Assembly (NCBI GenBank): GCA_029219165.1
Contig: JAQXSW010000017.1
Location: 1-64,000 of the forward strand
DNA: 64,000 bases
From: Oscillospiraceae bacterium
GTDB taxonomy: Bacteria; Bacillota; Clostridia; Oscillospirales; Acutalibacteraceae
Direction: 5' to 3'
Part shown: positions 58,501-64,000 of the stretch, piece by piece
Layout of the letters: each line of letters begins with the position of its first letter
How positions within the stretch are numbered: the first letter of the stretch is position 1
Translations under genes and position numbers: made by a program
Notes under the pieces: generated by a model
Database searches by the model: none
Seen by the model: only the letters and a program-made list of their open reading frames with translations
Told to the model about the DNA's origin: nothing

Positions 58501-59610
58501 ATGCTATTTCAGATTTATGGCGCAACAGCAGCTACACAGCTCCTTGGTTGGTTGCTCGTGTTCTGTGGTCTCATCGCTTTGAATGAGATTGGTCGTCGTA
58601 CAAAAATTGGTGGTATTGTTCTTTTTGTTGCATTGCCACTCGTATTAACAGTTTACTTTATTGCAATCCATCTTGGTGCTTTCCCAGGAAACCAAACAAT
58701 GGGTTACATGGACGGTTGGTTCCACTACTTTAAACTCTATGCCGCTGATATCGGATGCGTAGGCTTCATGATGATCAAGTATGGCTGGGGCATTGGTAAG
58801 AAAAAGTGGTTCAAGTGGTTCCCATGGTTCATCGTTGCTGCAAACATTCTTATTGCAGTTGTATCAGACCTTGAATCTGCTCTTGCAGCATGCAAAATTG
58901 CAGGTGGTATTGTTGGTCTCGGCGGAAACTGGTGGGCTTCAAACGAAGGCGTTCTTCTCTACGGTGGTTGGTGGAATGTTGTTAATGCCCTTGCAGGTAT
59001 TATCAACATCTTCTGTATGACAGGTTGTATCAATCTCTACACATCAAATGACAAGAGAGACATGCTTTGGCCTGACATGACAATTTGGTTCATCATTTCT
59101 TATGATATTTGGAACTTTGAGTATACATATCTTAACCTTCCTACACACTCATGGTACTGTGGTTTTGCACTTCTTCTTGCTCCAACATTTGCTAACGCAC
59201 TTTGGAATAAGGGTGGTTGGATTCAGAACCGTGCACACACACTTGCTATTTGGTGTATGTTCGCTCAGGTATTCCCACTCTTCCAGCTTAGCAAGACATT
59301 CTCTGTTCTTCCATCAGTTTACGGTGGAGCAAACGGCAGAACAGCACTTGACCTTTATGACACAGCTATTGCTCTTTACAATGCAGGTGAAGGCAAGACT
59401 GCTGCTGTTAATCAGGCAGTTGAGGCTCTTGGCATTACAGCTAATCCTACAGCTCAGGGTGTCGTTGCTCTTGCAGCTCTTTTTGCTAACGTTATTGTTA
59501 TTGCAGTTATCATTAAGAGAGCAAAAGCAATGGGCAAGAATCCATATTCTAACGATATATGGGCAGGCACAAAAGACTACGACCAAGCTATGGCTCGCGC
59601 AGAAGTTTAA
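58501..59610 (+). CDS. DUF5692-like multi-TM protein of unknown function
   Basis: Poly-TM Trp-rich protein; promoter-like TTGACG-N17-TAAAAT upstream and aaggagg RBS. Confidence 0.75.
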   Translation: MLFQIYGATAATQLLGWLLVFCGLIALNEIGRRTKIGGIVLFVALPLVLTVYFIAIHLGAFPGNQTMGYMDGWFHYFKLYAADIGCVGFMMIKYGWGIGKKKWFKWFPWFIVAANILIAVVSDLESALAACKIAGGIVGLGGNWWASNEGVLLYGGWWNVVNALAGIINIFCMTGCINLYTSNDKRDMLWPDMTIWFIISYDIWNFEYTYLNLPTHSWYCGFALLLAPTFANALWNKGGWIQNRAHTLAIWCMFAQVFPLFQLSKTFSVLPSVYGGANGRTALDLYDTAIALYNAGEGKTAAVNQAVEALGITANPTAQGVVALAALFANVIVIAVIIKRAKAMGKNPYSNDIWAGTKDYDQAMARAEV

Positions 59611-59624
59611 TGTGAATAATTTTA

Positions 59625-59655
59625 AAAGAGCAACCTTTCGGGGTTGCTCTTTTTT
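59625..59655 (+). terminator. Terminator
   Basis: AAGAGCAACCTTTCGGGGTTGCTCTTTTTTT. Confidence 0.92.
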
Positions 59656-59736
59656 TTAACAAACTTGTAATAGTAATTTCTATGTGTTAATGATAAAATA
59701 TATGTAGGTTTTTGTTGAACTTTGTAGAAGGGGCGA

Positions 59737-61170
59737 ATGAAAGTGAAAAGAGTAGTATTAGGTATATTAATTTCCCTGCTTACTGTTGCTTCTTTCGGCG
59801 CATATATTTATTTTGAAAACACCTCAAAACTTGATATCACAATTGACTCAGCTGTGTCTGAAATGACAGTTGAGGTTGGTAAATCCTTTGTACCTCCAAG
59901 TGCAAAGGGTGTTTATAAAAATGGACTTTCAGGAAAAGAAGATGTAGAGGTAAAAGTTGAAAACTATGTCAACCTTAACAAGCCGGGTTCATATCTTGTA
60001 AAATATATTGCAGAACATGGGCAAGATAAAATTGAAAAATCTGTGGTTGTAAAAGTGGTGGACACAGTTCCTCCTGAAATAAAGCTTGTTACAACGCCAA
60101 TGCAGTACACAAGTCCGGTTGGAAAATATAAGGAACAGGGCTTTACTGCAATTGACAATGTTGACGGTGACATTACTGATAGAGTAGTCAGAACAGAAAC
60201 TCATGATCTTGTAACGTACACTGTTTCAGATTCTTCAGGTAATGAAACTACTGTTACTCGTAATATTGTTTATAAGGATGTAATTGCACCTAAGGTTAGT
60301 TTGAATGGATCGCAGAATATTACTATATCCGTAGGCGGCAGTTATTCTGAGTCAGGTGCTACTGCCTCTGATGAAGTGGATGGAAATTTGACGGATAAAA
60401 TTACTGTTTCCGGTTCTGTCAATACGGAGAGACGCGGCATATACGACATTACATACACCGTTACGGATTCTGCCGGCAATGTGGGAAGGGCTGTTAGAAC
60501 TGTTAAGGTCATTTCTCCTCAGTCAAATAATCCTGTTGTTTATCCGGGCGGAAAAGTTATTTATTTGACCTTTGATGACGGTCCGGGTCCTTATACTCAA
60601 AAACTTTTGGATGTGTTGGACAAGTATAACGTTAAGGCAACATTCTTTGTTTGTAATAAACCTAGTTATAACTATTTAATTGGAGAAGAGGCTAGACGCG
60701 GACATACTGTTGCGGTTCATACAAACTCTCATAATTACGGTCAGATTTATTCGTCTGAGGCCGCATTTATGCAGGACATTGAGGCTATGAATGATATTAT
60801 CCAGGCTCAAACCGGATCTCGCTCTACGCTTCTTCGTTTCCCCGGCGGCAGTTCAAACACTGTTAGCAGAAAATATTGTCGCGGTGTTATGACACAACTT
60901 ACCGGTACTGTGGTGGAAATGGGATACACTTATTTTGATTGGAATGTTTCCAGTGGAGACGCGGGTGGTACAACTAACACCTCAGTGGTTGTTCAGAACG
61001 TAAAGAACGGTTGCAGCCGCCTTCAGTATTCAATTGTTCTGCAACATGACATTAAGGGCTTCAGTGTAAATGCCGTTGAGCAGATAATTGAATGGGGTCT
61101 TCTTAATGGTTATACATTCTTGCCACTTACGGATACATCGCCAACTGCTCATCAAAGGGTAAATAACTAG
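59737..61170 (+). CDS. Polysaccharide deacetylase with N-terminal Ig-like (DUF5011-type) domains
   Basis: 'PPEIKLVTTP...ITDRVV...YTVSDSSGNETTVTRNIVY' repeats; NodB-type 'KVIYLTFDDGPGPYTQKLLDVLDKYNVKATFFV', 'HTVAVHTNSHNY'. Confidence 0.94.
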   Translation: MKVKRVVLGILISLLTVASFGAYIYFENTSKLDITIDSAVSEMTVEVGKSFVPPSAKGVYKNGLSGKEDVEVKVENYVNLNKPGSYLVKYIAEHGQDKIEKSVVVKVVDTVPPEIKLVTTPMQYTSPVGKYKEQGFTAIDNVDGDITDRVVRTETHDLVTYTVSDSSGNETTVTRNIVYKDVIAPKVSLNGSQNITISVGGSYSESGATASDEVDGNLTDKITVSGSVNTERRGIYDITYTVTDSAGNVGRAVRTVKVISPQSNNPVVYPGGKVIYLTFDDGPGPYTQKLLDVLDKYNVKATFFVCNKPSYNYLIGEEARRGHTVAVHTNSHNYGQIYSSEAAFMQDIEAMNDIIQAQTGSRSTLLRFPGGSSNTVSRKYCRGVMTQLTGTVVEMGYTYFDWNVSSGDAGGTTNTSVVVQNVKNGCSRLQYSIVLQHDIKGFSVNAVEQIIEWGLLNGYTFLPLTDTSPTAHQRVNN

Positions 61171-61180
61171 TTTTAGGAAG

Positions 61181-62005
61181 GTGAAAAAAGTGCCTACAAC
61201 TTATGCGCATTATAAATTTGGACAGGCTGTTCTAAACGGTCTTCCGGAAGAATATCAGAAACTTATATATGATAACAAGACTTTGTTTGATATTGGTCTT
61301 CATGGACCTGATGTAATGTTTTACAGCAATCCTCTTAATCAGACTCTTACAAGAATAGGTAATGACATGCATGATATGCCTGCCTCAAACTTCTTTTCTA
61401 TGGCAAAGAGTGTGATTCTTGAAAGTAAAGATAGAAATGCTTCTTTGGCATATGCACTTGGCTATATTTGTCACCACACATTGGATAGCTTTTGCCATCC
61501 TTATGTGGAGAAGATAATTGATGTTACAGGCGTTCCTCATTTTGAGGTGGAAATGGAACTTGATAGGGACTTGCTTATTAAGGATGGAGAAGATCCATTC
61601 ACATTCCATCCTTCAAGACATGTTAAGAGTGATATTCATACAGCCTCTGTTATTTCAGGATTTTACCTTGGAATTAGTCCAAACCAAATGAGGCTTACCC
61701 TTTCAAATATGTACTATTTCCTTCAACTCATCAGAATGCCTCTTAGGAAGTTCCGTGAGGTGGCATTTCCTGTTTTGGAGAAAACGGGCCTTAGAAGTTG
61801 GCTTGGCCTCTTTATGAGCCTTACACCAAACCCTAAGTGCGAAGTTTCAAATGAGGTTCTTGAAAGAGAACTGTGGAAGGCTGTTCCTGTGGCACAGAGA
61901 ACCATTATGGAATACATTGACTATCTTGAAGGAAAGGTTAATATGCCTGAAAGATTTTCCCTTACGTTTGGTGCAGGGGAACACTGGAAAGAATTAGAAT
62001 TATAA
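61181..62005 (+). CDS. Zinc-dependent phospholipase C-like protein
   Basis: 'PTTYAHYKFGQAVLNGLPEEYQKLI', 'FDIGLHGPDVMFYSNPL', 'LGYICHHTLDSFCHPYV'. Confidence 0.88.
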   Translation: MKKVPTTYAHYKFGQAVLNGLPEEYQKLIYDNKTLFDIGLHGPDVMFYSNPLNQTLTRIGNDMHDMPASNFFSMAKSVILESKDRNASLAYALGYICHHTLDSFCHPYVEKIIDVTGVPHFEVEMELDRDLLIKDGEDPFTFHPSRHVKSDIHTASVISGFYLGISPNQMRLTLSNMYYFLQLIRMPLRKFREVAFPVLEKTGLRSWLGLFMSLTPNPKCEVSNEVLERELWKAVPVAQRTIMEYIDYLEGKVNMPERFSLTFGAGEHWKELEL

Positions 62006-62010
62006 AATAT

Positions 62011-62041
62011 AAAAGAGCAGCCCTTGCGGGTTGCTCTTTTT
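62011..62041 (+). terminator. Terminator
   Basis: AAAAGAGCAGCCCTTGCGGGTTGCTCTTTTTT. Confidence 0.88.
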
Positions 62042-62126
62042 TGGTGCACCTGACAGGAATTGAACCTGCACCCCTCTCGAGACTAGATCCTAAGTCTAGC
62101 GCGTCTGCCAGTTTCGCCAATCCCGC
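62042..62126 (-). tRNA. tRNA-Leu (anticodon TAG), acceptor stem poorly paired; possible pseudo-tRNA
   Basis: Minus strand GCGGGATTGGCGAAACTGGCAGACGCGCTAGACTTAGGATCTAGTCTCGAGAGGGGTGCAGGTTCAATTCCTGTCAGGTGCACCA. Confidence 0.75.
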
Positions 62127-62142
62127 ATTAATATATCATATC

Positions 62143-62218
62143 TGGAGCGCCCGATACGATTCAAACGTACGACCTTAACCTTCGGAAAGTTCTGCTCTAT
62201 CCACTGAGCTACGGGCGC
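62143..62218 (-). tRNA. tRNA-Arg (anticodon CCG)
   Basis: Minus strand GCGCCCGTAGCTCAGTGGATAGAGCAGAACTTTCCGAAGGTTAAGGTCGTACGTTTGAATCGTATCGGGCGCTCCA; acceptor stem perfect, anticodon stem weak. Confidence 0.8.
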
Positions 62219-62314
62219 ACTGCAAGAATAATATTATCATAAATAGGTTTTTATGCAAACAATAATTAATATTTTTTTCATTATATCATCCCAGTAGAAT
62301 CGACAATAATTGAC

Positions 62315-62329
62315 TCTACTACTAGTAGA
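62315..62329. promoter_or_regulatory. Dyad operator TCTACTACTAGTAGA upstream of XRE regulator
   Basis: Same 7-1-7 dyad as at 1090-1104. Confidence 0.65.
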
Positions 62330-62393
62330 ATATACCTATTTTATAAATAAAATAAACTTGACTATATCTCTTTTATTGCATAAAATATGAAAT

Positions 62394-63077
62394 ATGAAAA
62401 GCAAAAAAACAAATGACATTATTCCATCAAAGAACACTGAAATATCGAGTATTGAAGTAGAAGAAAAATTACGAAAAACTATTGCAATTAATTTAATCTA
62501 CTACCGTAAGCTCCATGAAATTACGCAGGTTCAACTTGCGGAACTTTTAAATTACTCTGATAAAGCTGTATCTAAATGGGAAAGAGGCGATGGTGTTCCT
62601 GATATTTATATCTTAAATAAATTAGCAAAAATATATAATATTACTGTCAATGATTTAATTTATGAACACAAAAAGAAAAAACCTATTACTTTCTTTAGAA
62701 ATAGATTTGTGATTTCTTTATTGTCTTTTGGTCTAGTTTGGTTTATTGCAACTATTTTTTATGTAATTTTTAAAATTATTAAAATAAACGTTTCTTCCTT
62801 TAACCCTAAAAATTGGGAACTATGGTATTTATTTATTTATGCAATCCCTTCTTCTAGTATTGTTGCATTGGTATTTTCTAAATTATGGGGAAAAAGATGG
62901 CATAGATTCTTTGAAGTATCAGGAATCATTTGGGGAGTAGGATTAATTGTGTTTTTACAGCTCAAATCGTTTAATGTCGACAATGCTTATTTATTTTGGT
63001 TTATTTGTGTCGCATTTGAAGTATTAACTCTTTTATGGTATTGCCTTAGAAGAAAAAAGAAGGAAGACAATCAATAG
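62394..63077 (+). CDS. XRE-family HTH regulator with C-terminal membrane domain
   Basis: 'INLIYYRKLHEITQVQLAELLNYSDKAVSKWERGDGVPDIYILNKLAKIYNITVNDLIYE' followed by TM segments. Confidence 0.9.
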   Translation: MKSKKTNDIIPSKNTEISSIEVEEKLRKTIAINLIYYRKLHEITQVQLAELLNYSDKAVSKWERGDGVPDIYILNKLAKIYNITVNDLIYEHKKKKPITFFRNRFVISLLSFGLVWFIATIFYVIFKIIKINVSSFNPKNWELWYLFIYAIPSSSIVALVFSKLWGKRWHRFFEVSGIIWGVGLIVFLQLKSFNVDNAYLFWFICVAFEVLTLLWYCLRRKKKEDNQ

Positions 63078-64000
63078 CCTTTTTCAAACGTGTCATCGCT
63101 TCGATGACATTTTTCTTTTGTGTCGCAATATTAAGTCTGATATATTTTTTACCATTTCCGCGGTAGCATTCTCCTTTAGATACAATTAGGCCGACATTTT
63201 CCTTCAAAAACTCTGCGAAAAGACTACTATCTTTGCAAATAGAAGAAACATCAATCCACATTAAATAAGTAGCTTTACTTGGAGTTACTTTTAATATTGG
63301 TAATTCTTTTTCAATATATTCTTTAACATATAGTTTATTCGTATATAAATATTGTCTTAGTTCTAATAACCATTCTCTACCATAACTAAACGCTGCTACC
63401 ATCGCATCTATTGCTGCAAAATTAGGCTCAGCGATTTCATCGTTATTAAATCCTCTTTCAATGCGTTCTTTTATGTGTTTATTCGCACAATATACACAAG
63501 CGCCATGTACACTAGCAGCATTAAATGTCTTAGAAATAGAAATGCAAGAAATAGAGACTTTTTTAGCGATATCACTAGCCTTAGCAAAAGGAACATACTC
63601 TAATCCTGGATCTAATAATTCGCAATGAACTTCATCAGAAATAATAGTAACTCCATTTGTTTCAGCTAATGAAGCGATACGATTGATCTCATCTTTAGTC
63701 CAAATATTACCACAAGGATTATGTGGATTACAAAATATCATTAATGTTGTCAAAGGATCCTTCATCTTATTTTCTAAATCCAACCAATCGATTGAATAAG
63801 TATTATCATCATTATTGATCATTTTAGATTCCACTACTCGTGCTCCATTATTAACAATTGAATTAAAAAAGATATTATAAGCAGGAGTTAAGACAATTAC
63901 ATTCTCATTTGGGTGAGTTAATCTTCTCACCATAGAAGAAATACTTGCAACAACGCCAGTAGTAAAAATTAATTCATCTTTCTGCATTTCAAAATCATGA
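63046..64000 (-). CDS. MalY/PatB-type aminotransferase (cystathionine beta-lyase-like), 5' end outside window
   Basis: 'TTGVVASISSMVRRLTHPNENVIVLTPAYNIFFNSI', 'CNPHNPCGNIWTKDE', 'ISDEVHCELLDPG', 'SISKTFNAASVHGAC'; open frame continues to window edge. Confidence 0.9.
   Translation of the reverse strand, partial: HDFEMQKDELIFTTGVVASISSMVRRLTHPNENVIVLTPAYNIFFNSIVNNGARVVESKMINNDDNTYSIDWLDLENKMKDPLTTLMIFCNPHNPCGNIWTKDEINRIASLAETNGVTIISDEVHCELLDPGLEYVPFAKASDIAKKVSISCISISKTFNAASVHGACVYCANKHIKERIERGFNNDEIAEPNFAAIDAMVAAFSYGREWLLELRQYLYTNKLYVKEYIEKELPILKVTPSKATYLMWIDVSSICKDSSLFAEFLKENVGLIVSKGECYRGNGKKYIRLNIATQKKNVIEAMTRLKKAIDCLPSFFF

Overview
This is a low-GC, spore-forming Firmicute (Clostridia-type) chromosome segment. 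Left third: hemolysin III, an XRE regulator with a DUF4097-like protein, class D-like sortase, GH25 lysozyme, MFS transporter, two AAA/DUF4143 ATPases, an orphan ABC ATPase, spoVAC-D-E, rpsT, gpr-spoIIP, YfcE-type phosphodiesterase, GH13 glucosidase and a lipase. Centre (about 20.2-51.2 kb): a large surface-glycan island made of two modules. Module A (20.9-34.7 kb) has LicD, an initiating sugar transferase, WecG/TagA and WecB-like proteins, several glycosyltransferases, two Wzy-like proteins, a CDP-glycerol-type transferase, Wzx and a Wzz-like protein. Module B (35.8-51.2 kb) has GT2 enzymes, an opine-dehydrogenase-like protein, a nucleotidyltransferase-aminotransferase fusion, a wHTH-LicC-like protein, an amidohydrolase, a wHTH-LicC-LicA fusion, Wzx, a frameshifted Wzy and a secreted HExxH protein. 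Degenerate lic and cell-wall-binding gene fragments sit upstream of both modules, and the modules share a similar terminator/promoter/leader cassette. Right third: cobalt ECF transporter (CbiM-Q-O), HD/dGTPase-like protein, a frameshifted MurJ/SpoVB-like flippase, ATP-grasp protein, DUF5692-like membrane protein, polysaccharide deacetylase, zinc phospholipase-like protein, two unusual tRNAs, a second XRE regulator and a partial MalY/PatB-type aminotransferase. The strongest lead is the phospho-substituent (CDP-alcohol type) block at 36.9-44.3 kb. It carries three nucleotidyltransferase domains, one PLP-aminotransferase fusion, one kinase, an opine-dehydrogenase-like enzyme and an amidohydrolase. 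Family calls come from reading translated motifs; no database search was run.
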